From an uncultured Eubacteriales bacterium (GTDB lineage Bacteria > Bacillota > Clostridia > Oscillospirales > Acutalibacteraceae): DNA of 64,000 nucleotides. The notes beneath the pieces are model-generated. The model had not been told where the DNA came from, did not search any database, and saw nothing but the letters and a program-made list of their open reading frames with translations. Of the stretch, positions 16,713-24,992 are shown in pieces (position 1 is the first letter of the stretch; each line of letters starts with the position of its first letter). A program made the position numbers and the translations under genes. The stretch covers positions 32,512-96,511 of the forward strand of contig OMYH01000007.1 in NCBI GenBank assembly GCA_900315255.1, read 5' to 3'.

Positions 16713-17942
16713 TTACTTTACAGCAGTGAACGCAAGGCAGGTGTTGTGTCCGCCGAAACCGAGATTTGTCGAAAGAGCAAGCTCGATAGGTGTTTCGACA
16801 GCCTTGTTGGGCGTATAGTTGAGATCACACTCTTCATCGGGTTCAACGTAGTTGATCGTAGGCGGAACAATTCCTGTTCTGAGAGCATTTATTGCGGCGA
16901 TAGCCTCGATTGCTCCCGCTGCTCCGAGCATATGACCCGTCATAGACTTTGTTGAACTGATGTGAAGCTTATATGCGTCATCTCCGAACACGTTCTTGAA
17001 CGTCCTTGTTTCGGTGAGATCGTTGTAATGAGTGCTTGTGCCGTGCGCATTGATGTATATCCTGTCCGCTTCGACCGAGGGAATATCCTTGATAGCTTCC
17101 TTTACGGCATTTGCTGTGTATACAGCGTCGGGGTCGGGCGATGTCACATGATATGCGTCGCAGGTAGAGCCGTAGCCCGCAATCTCTGCATAGATCTTTG
17201 CACCTCTTGCTTTGGCGTGTTCGTACTCCTCAAGAACCAACGCTGCTCCGCCTTCTCCGAGTACAAAGCCCGAACGTCTTTTGTCAAAGGGAATGGAAGC
17301 CGTGTCTTTTGTTTCAGCCGTTGAGAGAGCCTTCATGTTGCCGAAGCCTGCAGCCGCTAAGGGATTGATGGTTGCCTCGCTGCCGCCGCAGATAACAGCG
17401 TCTGCATAGCCGTGCTTTATTGCTCTGTAAGCCTCGCCGATAGCGGTAGCGCCTGTTGCGCAGGCTGTTGACACGCACATATTTACTCCGTGCGCCCTGT
17501 ATTTGATGGCAATATTACCTGCTGCGATATTGACGATCATCTTCGGGATAAAGTACGGCGATACTCTTCTTGCGCCCTTCTCGAGCAATGTTGTATGATC
17601 GGCGCAGAATGTATCGAATCCGCCGACTCCCGTACCGAAGTATACGCCGAATCGTGTTTCGTCTATATTGCCGACAATGCCGCTGTCTTTTACGGCTTCA
17701 TCCGCTGCGTACAACGCATACTGAGAGAAAAGATCCATCTTTCTGAGCTGACTCTTTTCAATAACCTTTGTAAAGTCAACATTTTTGACCTCACCTGCGA
17801 ATTTGTATTTAAGATCGGTCGTATCAAATCTTGTGATACGATCAATACCGTTGACACCGTTTACGGCATTTTCCCAAAACTCGGGAACACTGTTTCCGAT
17901 AGGAGTGAGCGCTCCCATACCTGTTACTACAACTCTGTTCAT
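16713..17942 (-). CDS. fabF: 3-oxoacyl-ACP synthase II FabF
   Basis: This 409-residue condensing enzyme elongates acyl-ACP with malonyl-ACP. The catalytic Cys lies in STACATGA (about residue 162). The two His are in NAHGTSTHYND and SMTGHMLGAAG. The Gly-rich FGFGGHN end motif appears as LGFGGHNTCLAF. The thiolase-fold protein has standard length. CGGAGG precedes the ATG, and fabG ends 12 bases upstream. Confidence 0.97.
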   Translation of the reverse strand: MNRVVVTGMGALTPIGNSVPEFWENAVNGVNGIDRITRFDTTDLKYKFAGEVKNVDFTKVIEKSQLRKMDLFSQYALYAADEAVKDSGIVGNIDETRFGVYFGTGVGGFDTFCADHTTLLEKGARRVSPYFIPKMIVNIAAGNIAIKYRAHGVNMCVSTACATGATAIGEAYRAIKHGYADAVICGGSEATINPLAAAGFGNMKALSTAETKDTASIPFDKRRSGFVLGEGGAALVLEEYEHAKARGAKIYAEIAGYGSTCDAYHVTSPDPDAVYTANAVKEAIKDIPSVEADRIYINAHGTSTHYNDLTETRTFKNVFGDDAYKLHISSTKSMTGHMLGAAGAIEAIAAINALRTGIVPPTINYVEPDEECDLNYTPNKAVETPIELALSTNLGFGGHNTCLAFTAVK

Positions 17943-17954
17943 ATTTTCCTCCGT

Positions 17955-18701
17955 TTACATAGCAAGGCCGCCGTCAACACGGATTACCTCGCCTGTTACA
18001 TATGCTGCGTCGTCCGAGCAAAGGAACGAGATAACGTTCGCTACGTCTTCGGGCTTGCCGCCTTTTCTCATGGGTATAGCGTTCTCGAACTGTTCCTTCA
18101 TCTTGTCGGTGAAATTGCTGGTCATATCTGTCATGATATATCCCGGGGCAACTGCGTTTACCGTTATTCCTCTCGGGGCAAGCTCTTTTGCGATAGATTT
18201 AGTTATACCCACGACACCTGCCTTTGAAGCGGAATAATTCGCCTGTCCTGCATTGCCTGTCAGACCTACTATTGAAGATACATTAACGATCCTGCCTGCT
18301 CGTTTTCTCATAAAATGAGTGTATGTGTGCTTTATCATATTGAACGTACCCTTGAGGTTAACATTGATGACTGCGTCAAAATCTGCTTCCGTCATTTTGA
18401 GAGCAAGCTTGTCACGGACAATACCTGCGTTGTTTACAAGAATATCTATGCCGCCGCATTCATCTATTATCTTATCGACTGTTTCTTTCGACTTTTCAAA
18501 ATCGGAAACATCGCAGCGGTAGAAGCTGACCTTTACTCCAAAGCTGTCGCCAAGCTGCCTTGCAGACTTCAGACCGTCCTCTTCGGGACAATAGTCCACT
18601 ATCACTATATTGGCGCCCTGAGATGCAAGTTTTGTGGCAACAGCATAGCCTATTCCTCTTGAAGCGCCTGTGATAACTGCTGTTTTGTTTTCAAAGCTCA
18701 T
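17955..18701 (-). CDS. fabG: 3-oxoacyl-ACP reductase FabG
   Basis: This 248-residue short-chain dehydrogenase reduces 3-oxoacyl-ACP with NADPH. TGASRGIGYA is the cofactor loop, NNAGI the structural motif, and S-Y-K are visible in NVSSIVG and YSASKAG. Length is standard. It belongs to the fab operon between fabD and fabF, and GGAGG precedes the ATG. Confidence 0.96.
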   Translation of the reverse strand: MSFENKTAVITGASRGIGYAVATKLASQGANIVIVDYCPEEDGLKSARQLGDSFGVKVSFYRCDVSDFEKSKETVDKIIDECGGIDILVNNAGIVRDKLALKMTEADFDAVINVNLKGTFNMIKHTYTHFMRKRAGRIVNVSSIVGLTGNAGQANYSASKAGVVGITKSIAKELAPRGITVNAVAPGYIMTDMTSNFTDKMKEQFENAIPMRKGGKPEDVANVISFLCSDDAAYVTGEVIRVDGGLAM

Positions 18702-18716
18702 AATGTACCTCCGTGT

Positions 18717-19619
18717 TTATAATTCAAGAGCGTCAAGTGTTTCTTTGTTTTCAACATTGAATACCCTGACATTCGGATCGATTTTCTTGATAAGTCCCGA
18801 AAGTGTTTTTCCCGGACCTGCTTCTATGAATGTATCGACTCCCTCGGCGATAAGATTTTCTACTATCTTCTGCCACCTTACGGGATTCTCCGTCTGCTTG
18901 ACAAGCAGATTTTTATAGTCGCCGCTGTACGGCTCGCCCGTGTAGTTACTGTATATTGGGATCGACGGATCTTTAAATTCTACATTTTTGACATAGTCGG
19001 CAAGGTATACCGCCGCAGAGTGCATGAAGGGTGAGTGGAACGCTCCGCTCACCGCAAGCTTTACGCCTCTGCCTTTTTCGGCTTTAGCGGCTTCGACTAT
19101 CTTGTCGGCATTTTCCGGAGTTGTTGCAAGCACCGTCTGTGCAGGACCATTGTAGTTTACGGGATAAGTTTCATCGAAACGAGAAGCTATCTCCTCTGCC
19201 TTTTCAGGGGAGAGCTTTATGACTGCGACCATTGTGCCCTCTTTTTCAAGCGAAGCTTTGTCCATCGCCTGCGCTCTTGCCGTGACAAGTCTGAATGCGT
19301 CTTCATATGAAAGCATACCCGAGAAGCCGAGCGCTGCGATCTCTCCGAGAGAAAAGCCTGCTATATAATCGGGAGTCATGCCCTTTTCTTTCACAGCTTC
19401 GGCAGCCGCAAGATCGACCGTCATTACGCAGGGCTGAGTGTTGCACGTTTTGGTCAAAAGCTCTTTATCGCCCTCAAAGCACTGAATGCTTGTTCCGGGG
19501 CGAACGCTGTCGGCAATATCAAATATTCTCTTCGCTGAAGGAGAGTTATCGCAAAGCTCTTTTCCCATGCCTGTATACTGTGCGCCCTGACCCGAGAATA
19601 CAAATGCTATTTTACCCAT
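18717..19619 (-). CDS. fabD: malonyl-CoA:ACP transacylase FabD
   Basis: This 300-residue enzyme loads malonate onto acyl carrier protein. FSGQGAQYTGMG opens the protein, the nucleophile elbow reads GFSLGE (GHSLGE in most homologues), and SGAFHSPFM holds the catalytic His. GGGAGGTG before the ATG lies inside the end of fabK, and the two genes overlap by 13 bases, suggesting coupled translation. Confidence 0.96.
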   Translation of the reverse strand: MGKIAFVFSGQGAQYTGMGKELCDNSPSAKRIFDIADSVRPGTSIQCFEGDKELLTKTCNTQPCVMTVDLAAAEAVKEKGMTPDYIAGFSLGEIAALGFSGMLSYEDAFRLVTARAQAMDKASLEKEGTMVAVIKLSPEKAEEIASRFDETYPVNYNGPAQTVLATTPENADKIVEAAKAEKGRGVKLAVSGAFHSPFMHSAAVYLADYVKNVEFKDPSIPIYSNYTGEPYSGDYKNLLVKQTENPVRWQKIVENLIAEGVDTFIEAGPGKTLSGLIKKIDPNVRVFNVENKETLDALEL

Positions 19620-20557
19620 TTTGGAGCACCTCCCAAAAGTTCTTCTGCTTCGGCGAATATCTCTGTCACGATCTCTTCGGCTGTCTGTTCTTTATTCACC
19701 ATTCCCGAGATCTGACCCGCAAGAACACAGCCAAACTTTGTGTCGCCTTCAACGGCGGCCTTCCTTAGTGCGCCTACGCCTAAATTTGCTACGCTTTCTG
19801 CGGTAGCTTCGGGAGCGTATTCCTCTTTGGTGAAGTTCCTTGTAAAGCTGTTCTTGATACTGCGGCAGGTGTTCCCTCCGAAGCGTCTGCCTGTTGTCAC
19901 GGTAGAGATGTCGTTTGCTTTGAGTACGGCGTCCTTGTAATTCTGATGTACACCGCATTCTTTTGCAACCAGGAATCGTGTTCCGAGCTGTACTCCCACT
20001 GCGCCCAGCATGAACGCAGCCGCAACGCCTCTGCCGTCTGCAATGCCGCCTGCTGCGATAACGGGGATATTAACTGCGTCAGCGACCTGCGGAACAATAG
20101 CCATTGTGGTAAGCTCGCCTATGTGACCTCCGGATTCCTGTCCCTCGGCAATGACTGCCGCAGCTCCGCATTTTTCCATTTTCTTAGCCATAGCGACCGA
20201 TGCGATAACGGGGATCACCTTTATCCCTGATTCATGCCACATCTCCATGAATTTCGCAGGACTTCCAGCGCCTGTTGTCACAACGGGAACCTTCTCTTCC
20301 GCAACGACCTTTGCCACCTCTTCGGCGTGAGGGCTTTGAAGCATTATATTTACACCGAACGGCTTGTCGGTCAGTTTTCTTGCTGTATTGATCTGCTCAC
20401 GCAAGTAATCACTGTCGGCGTTCATTGCCGAAATTATACCCAATCCGCCTGCGTTTGACACTGCAGCGGCAAGCTTGCCGTCTGCGATCCATGCCATACC
20501 GCCCTGAAAGATCGGATATTGTATCCCTAATATTTCACAAATAGGAGAATTTATCAT
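19607..20557 (-). CDS. fabK: enoyl-ACP reductase II FabK
   Basis: This 316-residue FMN-dependent TIM-barrel enzyme reduces trans-2-enoyl-ACP at the last step of each elongation cycle. It belongs to the nitronate monooxygenase-like superfamily: QGGMAWIADGKLAAAVSNAGGLG at the N-terminus, EGQESGGHIGE in the catalytic region, and AAGGIADGRG and LGTRFL as phosphate-binding loops. FabK-type reductases are naturally insensitive to triclosan. No fabI or fabL is present here. A stem-loop separates it from acpP. Confidence 0.95.
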   Translation of the reverse strand: MINSPICEILGIQYPIFQGGMAWIADGKLAAAVSNAGGLGIISAMNADSDYLREQINTARKLTDKPFGVNIMLQSPHAEEVAKVVAEEKVPVVTTGAGSPAKFMEMWHESGIKVIPVIASVAMAKKMEKCGAAAVIAEGQESGGHIGELTTMAIVPQVADAVNIPVIAAGGIADGRGVAAAFMLGAVGVQLGTRFLVAKECGVHQNYKDAVLKANDISTVTTGRRFGGNTCRSIKNSFTRNFTKEEYAPEATAESVANLGVGALRKAAVEGDTKFGCVLAGQISGMVNKEQTAEEIVTEIFAEAEELLGGAPKWVK

Positions 20558-20588
20558 AAAGTTTACCTCTTTTATACTATTAATCGAA

Positions 20589-20612
20589 CTGCCCCGGAAA
20601 GTCCCGAGGCAG
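20589..20612 (-). terminator. stem-loop between acpP and fabK
   Basis: CTGCCCCGG pairs with CCGAGGCAG around an AAAGTC loop. There is no strong T-run on the minus strand, so it is more likely a leaky attenuator or an mRNA-stabilising end that keeps acpP transcripts more abundant than the downstream genes. Confidence 0.55.
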
Positions 20613-20633
20613 TGATGTTTGATTATCGGGTAA

Positions 20634-20855
20634 TCAGCCTACCTTTTTCTCAACAGCAGCTACGATGTCAGCAACTGTTGTCATGGAAGCGTCAGCCTCG
20701 AACTCAATGTCGAATTCTGATTCGATATCCATAGCGATCTCCGTAACGTCAAGAGAGTCTATTCCGAGATCCTCAAGTGTTGTTTCGGGCTTGATCTCCG
20801 ATACGTCCATGTCAACCTTGTCTGCGATCATTTCTGCGATTTTCTCGAATACCAT
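20634..20855 (-). CDS. acpP: acyl carrier protein
   Basis: This 73-residue acidic helical protein carries acyl chains on a 4'-phosphopantetheine arm attached to the Ser of GIDSLDVTEI (about residue 35). Length and charge are typical. It lies between fabH and fabK, with AAAGGAG before the ATG. Confidence 0.97.
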   Translation of the reverse strand: MVFEKIAEMIADKVDMDVSEIKPETTLEDLGIDSLDVTEIAMDIESEFDIEFEADASMTTVADIVAAVEKKVG

Positions 20856-20917
20856 AATAATTACTCCTTTAATCTTATTTATTTAAACGGTATAAATGCA
20901 CCGTTATTGACTTATCA

Positions 20918-21874
20918 TTACCACTCTATGATGGTCGAAGCGCTTGAAAGTCCTCCGCCGAATGCCGTGAAGAGGATCTTGTCGCCTCTTTTGAGCAGTC
21001 CTTTTTTGTTCATCTCGTTGAGCGCTATCGGAATGCTTGCGCCCGATACGTTGCCGAATCTCTCTATATTTACATACCACTTCTCACGGGCAATGCCTGT
21101 CTTGGGCTGCGCAAAATCTATGATACGCTTGTTTGCCTGATGTGGTACAACGACATCAATGTCGTCCTTTGTGAACCCTGTTTTCTCAAACAGCTCGTTT
21201 ACGTCATGTATAATGGAATTAACGGCAAACTTGAAGGTTGCCTGTCCGTTCATGAACAGATACGGGTGCTGCGGCTCGTTCTTATAGAACGGTGAACAGC
21301 CGTCACGCGCAGGAATATTGATAACGTCGTTTCCGCCCTTTGTGTGGATAACGGAATCGTAGAATCCGCCCTCTGTTGCTTCGAGTACAACGGCAGCTGC
21401 ACCGTCGCCGAAAATAACGCAGGTGCTTCTGTCAGACCAGTCAAGCAGCTTGCTCATTCTGTCTGCGCATACAACGAGAACCTTCTTCGCTCTGCCTCTT
21501 GCGATATAACCTGCGGCAGTTTCAAGCGCAAACAAAAATCCTGCGCACGCTGCGCTTATGTCAAATGCCATGCACTGCGCCTCAATCCTGTTTTGTATCA
21601 GACACGCAAGCGAAGGGCATGCCGTATCGCTTGAGATGGTAGCAGTGATGATGAGGTCAAGCTCCTTGGGGTCTGTGCCTGCGTCTTTGAGGGCTTCAAA
21701 AGCTGCATTCGCTCCCATATCAAGAGTGGTGTCGGTGACACTTATGTGTCTTTCTTTAATGCCTACTCTTTTTGTGATCCATTCGTCTGATGTTTCGACA
21801 ATCTTCGCCATGTCGTCATTTGTAACTACATTATCGGGAACATAGCTTCCTGTTCCGATGATCTTGAAATTCAT
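20918..21874 (-). CDS. fabH: 3-oxoacyl-ACP synthase III FabH
   Basis: This 318-residue enzyme starts chains by condensing acetyl-CoA (or a branched primer) with malonyl-ACP. The catalytic Cys is in ISAACAGFLFAL (about residue 112), the His in VVPHQANKRII and the Asn in GNVSGASIP. It is the first gene of the nine-gene operon. The ribosome site AAGGAGAG overlaps a FapR-box-like sequence at 21887-21903. No fapR or fabT gene occurs in the window. Confidence 0.97.
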   Translation of the reverse strand: MNFKIIGTGSYVPDNVVTNDDMAKIVETSDEWITKRVGIKERHISVTDTTLDMGANAAFEALKDAGTDPKELDLIITATISSDTACPSLACLIQNRIEAQCMAFDISAACAGFLFALETAAGYIARGRAKKVLVVCADRMSKLLDWSDRSTCVIFGDGAAAVVLEATEGGFYDSVIHTKGGNDVINIPARDGCSPFYKNEPQHPYLFMNGQATFKFAVNSIIHDVNELFEKTGFTKDDIDVVVPHQANKRIIDFAQPKTGIAREKWYVNIERFGNVSGASIPIALNEMNKKGLLKRGDKILFTAFGGGLSSASTIIEW

Positions 21875-21886
21875 GTATTTCTCTCC

Positions 21887-21949
21887 TTAATATCGGGTAT
21901 TGATAATTTGATCTGTTTTCCTACCATAATTATTAGTACCCGAATATGG
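21887..21949 (-). promoter_or_regulatory. possible FapR-like operator pair ahead of fabH
   Basis: TCAATACCCGATATTAA (minus strand, 21887-21903) agrees with the FapR consensus TTAGTACCTGATACTAA at 13 of 17 positions by eye. TTAGTACCCGAATATGG (plus strand, 21933-21949) agrees at about 11. They face each other just upstream of fabH. FapR binding is inferred from memory of the consensus, and the regulator gene is not in view. Confidence 0.4.
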
Positions 21950-22138
21950 TAAAAGGTTACACAGTTTCTGAAAAAAATAAAAAAACATCTAAAAAGTGTA
22001 ATCCGCTTTGAGGTGTGTCGATACTCCCCTAATAAAGTATAAATGATTATAATGGATAACTCAACCAATTATATATAAATAAATTATGAACAAAAACTCA
22101 CTATAGTATGAATGATTTGTTACATGACAAGTTTTTAA

Positions 22139-22237
22139 TATAACAAACGTCGATGCCCCCGGTTCTATAGGTGTCGGGTGCCATACCTGCGTCGGTGGGT
22201 GGTCAAGATCCCCCATCGACGTTTACCTCCTTGTTTA
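22139..22237 (+). repeat. palindromic intergenic element, copy B
   Basis: It starts TATAACAAACGTCGATG, continues with a CCCGGTTCTATAGGTGTCGGG-like stem region and then CGTCGGTGGG..CCCATCGACG, and ends CCTCCTTGTTTAA. It lies in the divergent gap between fabH and the ECF sigma gene, about 20 bases upstream of the sigma gene promoter. The remainder of 21904-22138 is AT-rich and shows no gene. Confidence 0.8.
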
Positions 22238-22256
22238 ATGTGATAACTTGTTTTTA

Positions 22257-22285
22257 TTGACACGCTCTCCGTTTTATTTTATAAT
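22257..22285 (+). promoter_or_regulatory. consensus sigma-A promoter of the sigma-factor gene
   Basis: TTGACA (22257-22262) and TATAAT (22280-22285) are separated by 17 bases, a perfect consensus. The expected transcript start near 22292 lies after the upstream ATG candidate at 22290, which helps fix the real start at 22323. Confidence 0.85.
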
Positions 22286-22322
22286 ATATATGTATAACTA
22301 TCGGGAGGAGGCGGTTATTGCA

Positions 22323-22835
22323 TTGAACGAGCAATACGAAGCGATTTATCGAAAATACTATAACCGCATATTCCTTTTCCTGAATAAATTATGCGGAAAT
22401 CGTACTCTTGCGGAGGATCTCACGCAGGAAACGTTCTATCAGACTTTTTTGTCTGTTGACAGATTCAGGGGTGAGAGTGATATATACACCTTCATAGCGG
22501 CTATTGCGAAGTATACATATCTGAAATATCTCAGAAAAAACAAGCATTATGCAAATACGGTGAGCCTTACCGATCTTGAAGAAATGCTGTGTGACAGCGA
22601 AGAGTGTTCCCCGTGCTTTGTTTTCGAGTACGAATATGAGCAGGCAAATATCAGATCCTTGCTTGAAAAGCTTCCCGATAAATACAGAGATGTTATCATG
22701 TACAGGATATATGCCGATATGAGTTATGCTCAGACAGCGCAGGCAATGGGGATCACCGAAAATTCCGCCAAGGTGCTGTTTTTCAGAGCGAAGAAAAGAT
22801 TATTGGAGGATTTACAAAATGGAGATTACCTGTGA
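22323..22835 (+). CDS. ECF-type RNA polymerase sigma factor
   Basis: This ~170-residue sigma factor has region 2 (YRKYYNRIFLFLNKLCGNRTLAEDLTQETFYQTF) and region 4 (LPDKYRDVIMYRIYADMSYAQTAQAMGITENSAKVLFFRAKKRL). The start is placed at a TTG eleven bases after AGGAGG, because earlier ATG codons precede or coincide with the predicted transcript start. The anti-sigma gene overlaps its end by 17 bases, the usual arrangement for a sigma factor held inactive by a membrane partner. The stress sensed is unknown. Confidence 0.87.
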   Translation: MNEQYEAIYRKYYNRIFLFLNKLCGNRTLAEDLTQETFYQTFLSVDRFRGESDIYTFIAAIAKYTYLKYLRKNKHYANTVSLTDLEEMLCDSEECSPCFVFEYEYEQANIRSLLEKLPDKYRDVIMYRIYADMSYAQTAQAMGITENSAKVLFFRAKKRLLEDLQNGDYL

Positions 22836-23163
22836 TATAGTAATGGATCTCGTTGATGTTTATACAAACGGGATAGCAAGTGAGGATACTGCAAATGCGG
22901 TCAGAGAGCATCTGAAAACCTGCCCTGACTGCCGCAGGCATTATGATGAATACAAAAAGACGCTGGATAATGAAAAAAAGAATAAATATTTTGTTGTCGA
23001 AAAATCTCCTGATTTCTGCGATGACATTATCCTCGAAAGCGTGAACAAGATCTCAAAAAGATTGAAAGTAAGGAGAACGATTCGCAACGTTACAAGCGTA
23101 GTTGCTGTGATCGTTAGTTTGACGGTACTGTTAAAGGGAGTTTTCGGAGAAGACAAAAAGTGA
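22819..23163 (+). CDS. zinc-finger anti-sigma factor
   Basis: This 114-residue protein has an N-terminal ZAS-type motif (HLKTCPDCRRHY, His-x3-Cys-x2-Cys), a charged helical middle, and one membrane helix near residues 88-105 (TSVVAVIVSLTVLLKGVF). It likely binds the preceding ECF sigma factor at the membrane. TTGGAGGA lies before the ATG, inside the sigma gene. The extracytoplasmic tail is only a few residues long, so signal sensing may need another protein. Confidence 0.85.
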   Translation: MEITCDIVMDLVDVYTNGIASEDTANAVREHLKTCPDCRRHYDEYKKTLDNEKKNKYFVVEKSPDFCDDIILESVNKISKRLKVRRTIRNVTSVVAVIVSLTVLLKGVFGEDKK

Positions 23164-23189
23164 TCTTATTATGAAGAGAGGGTTGTTTT

Positions 23190-23822
23190 ATGACGGGTAC
23201 ACAAAAGGCAGAGTTTGTTATGCTCGCTGTTGCCGCAGTGCTGTTTTGCTTTTTGAGCGTCTATTGCGGGATCAGACTCAAAATACAGAAAAAGAAGTTT
23301 GAACGCAGGATAAAGGTTCTTGAAAAGGAGCTTCGCTATGACGAACTGACAGGAGTACTGACAAGAAGGGCGTTCGTCAACGAGGTGGGCGAGGAGATCG
23401 CTCAGAACGGCGTCGGTACGCTGCTGATTTTTGATATTAACGGCTTTAAGCAGGTCAACGACACATACGGTCACATCGCAGGAGACGAGCTGATAAAGCG
23501 TTATTCCGCAAGACTTGAAAAGGCATTCGGCAAAGAAAACACCGGCAGGCTCGGCGGAGATGAGTTCATGGTATTTGTAGAGGGCGAATGCGACCGTGAA
23601 AAGATAGCTGCCTGCATCAAAAAATCGGGCGTAATATCCTTTATCGACAAGCAGACAAAGGTTGAGATAACATCATGCTGCGGGGCGTCGCTGTCAAGGA
23701 GCTGCCGCGAAAGGTTTGAGGAGTTATACGATAAGGCGGACAAAGCCCTTTATTCTTCAAAAAAGAGCGGAGCAGCGATAACCTATTATACAGATGAAGA
23801 CGATAATGAAAAAAATGAATAA
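23190..23822 (+). CDS. membrane-anchored GGDEF protein (diguanylate cyclase)
   Basis: This 210-residue protein has one N-terminal membrane helix (about 9-28), a basic coiled segment, then a GGDEF domain with DELTGVLTRR, FDINGFKQVNDTYGH and an intact GRLGGDEF active site. By family it makes cyclic di-GMP from two GTP. No RxxD inhibitory site is obvious before the active site. It follows the anti-sigma gene by 26 bases, so all three are probably co-transcribed, linking the sigma pathway to c-di-GMP. Confidence 0.9.
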   Translation: MTGTQKAEFVMLAVAAVLFCFLSVYCGIRLKIQKKKFERRIKVLEKELRYDELTGVLTRRAFVNEVGEEIAQNGVGTLLIFDINGFKQVNDTYGHIAGDELIKRYSARLEKAFGKENTGRLGGDEFMVFVEGECDREKIAACIKKSGVISFIDKQTKVEITSCCGASLSRSCRERFEELYDKADKALYSSKKSGAAITYYTDEDDNEKNE

Positions 23823-23969
23823 TTTATTCATAAAAATTTCACTGCAATTTATTATATTTTATTTCTTTGGATTGTATAATGATATTTGTATGAGTGTAAT
23901 TATTTTATGTTGTAAACATATCATTCCAAAACTATAGAAAGGACGCTGTGTTTTCCAAGGTGAGTGGAT

Positions 23970-24968
23970 ATGATAAAAAAGCGCAATAAAAAAAATGCTC
24001 CGCCTTACGGGGAACACGCAGCTTCGAACGGGCAGAAAGTCGGTGAGGATAAAGGCAGACATCACCGCTTCAGGAGACGATTTATTAAAAGCCCGAAGTT
24101 CAAAAAGTATCTTGAGCTTCATACGGCAAAGGATAAGTATTCGGAGGACGATCTCGGTTCGCTGTATTCGGCGTATACGATGCTTACGAAAAAAGAGCCT
24201 TATATTATCACGGCCGCAGATTCACGGATCGGCGACAGGCTGAGTCAGCAGGACGCATATTTCGTCAGCAGGACAGTTCCGCTTTCACCTTTTCGCCTGA
24301 AGAGAACGCTTGCCGTTGTATGTGACGGAATGGGCGGACTTGACTGCGGAGACAGAGCGAGCGAAACGGCTGTTTCTATGCTCAGGCTTGCATTCGGGAA
24401 GCTGCCTACAAAAAAGGTAGATATCCCTCATTTCTTTTCGCAGATGACGGATTATATAGATTTTGAGATCAACCACTGGGAAGATCTCCCGAGCGACCGA
24501 GGGGCAGGCACTACGATGGTTGCGGTCATTTTAGAGAACCGCAGGCTGTACTGGGTGAGCGTAGGCGACAGCTCGATATATATTTTTCAGGATAACACAC
24601 TAAAAAGGATTACCACACGTCACAATTACCGTAATGTTCTGGAGAAGCTCGTTGAAGAAGGGAAGCTTACAAAACAGCAGGCCGACAGTGATCCGCAGAA
24701 GGATTCTCTGATGAGCTATCTCGGTATGGGAGATATAGAATACAGAGATATTAATTCCAAACCGTACGTTATGCGTGACGGTGATATGCTGATATTATGC
24801 ACCGACGGCGTGACAAATGCTTTGGACGAGTCGGAAATGACAGAAATAATCAAGGATAATATAGACGATCCCTACCGCTGTTCGATGGAGCTTAATCGGA
24901 TAGCCTCGGAGAAAAAGGGGATCGTACATGATAATTCTACTGTTGTGATCGTGCAGTACGTTGAATAG
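23970..24968 (+). CDS. PP2C-type Ser/Thr protein phosphatase
   Basis: This ~332-residue protein has a basic, His/Arg/Lys-rich N-terminal extension (about 1-75) and a PP2C domain. Metal-binding and family motifs are visible: RLSQQDAYFV, VVCDGMGGLDCGDRAS, RGAGTTMVAVIL, WVSVGDSSIYIF and LILCTDGVTNAL. It removes phosphate from Ser/Thr, presumably from targets of the kinase encoded 24 bases downstream. The ATG after AAGGTGAG was chosen, with an in-frame GTG two codons earlier as alternative. The gap after the GGDEF gene is 147 bases, so a separate promoter is possible. Confidence 0.9.
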   Translation: MIKKRNKKNAPPYGEHAASNGQKVGEDKGRHHRFRRRFIKSPKFKKYLELHTAKDKYSEDDLGSLYSAYTMLTKKEPYIITAADSRIGDRLSQQDAYFVSRTVPLSPFRLKRTLAVVCDGMGGLDCGDRASETAVSMLRLAFGKLPTKKVDIPHFFSQMTDYIDFEINHWEDLPSDRGAGTTMVAVILENRRLYWVSVGDSSIYIFQDNTLKRITTRHNYRNVLEKLVEEGKLTKQQADSDPQKDSLMSYLGMGDIEYRDINSKPYVMRDGDMLILCTDGVTNALDESEMTEIIKDNIDDPYRCSMELNRIASEKKGIVHDNSTVVIVQYVE

Positions 24969-24992
24969 ACCATTTTACGGAGGAGAGCATTT

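Noticed and set aside
21871-22068. 65-codon minus-strand open frame upstream of fabH
   Set aside because: It spans the fabH promoter/operator region, ends in the fabH ribosome site and shows no protein-like composition.
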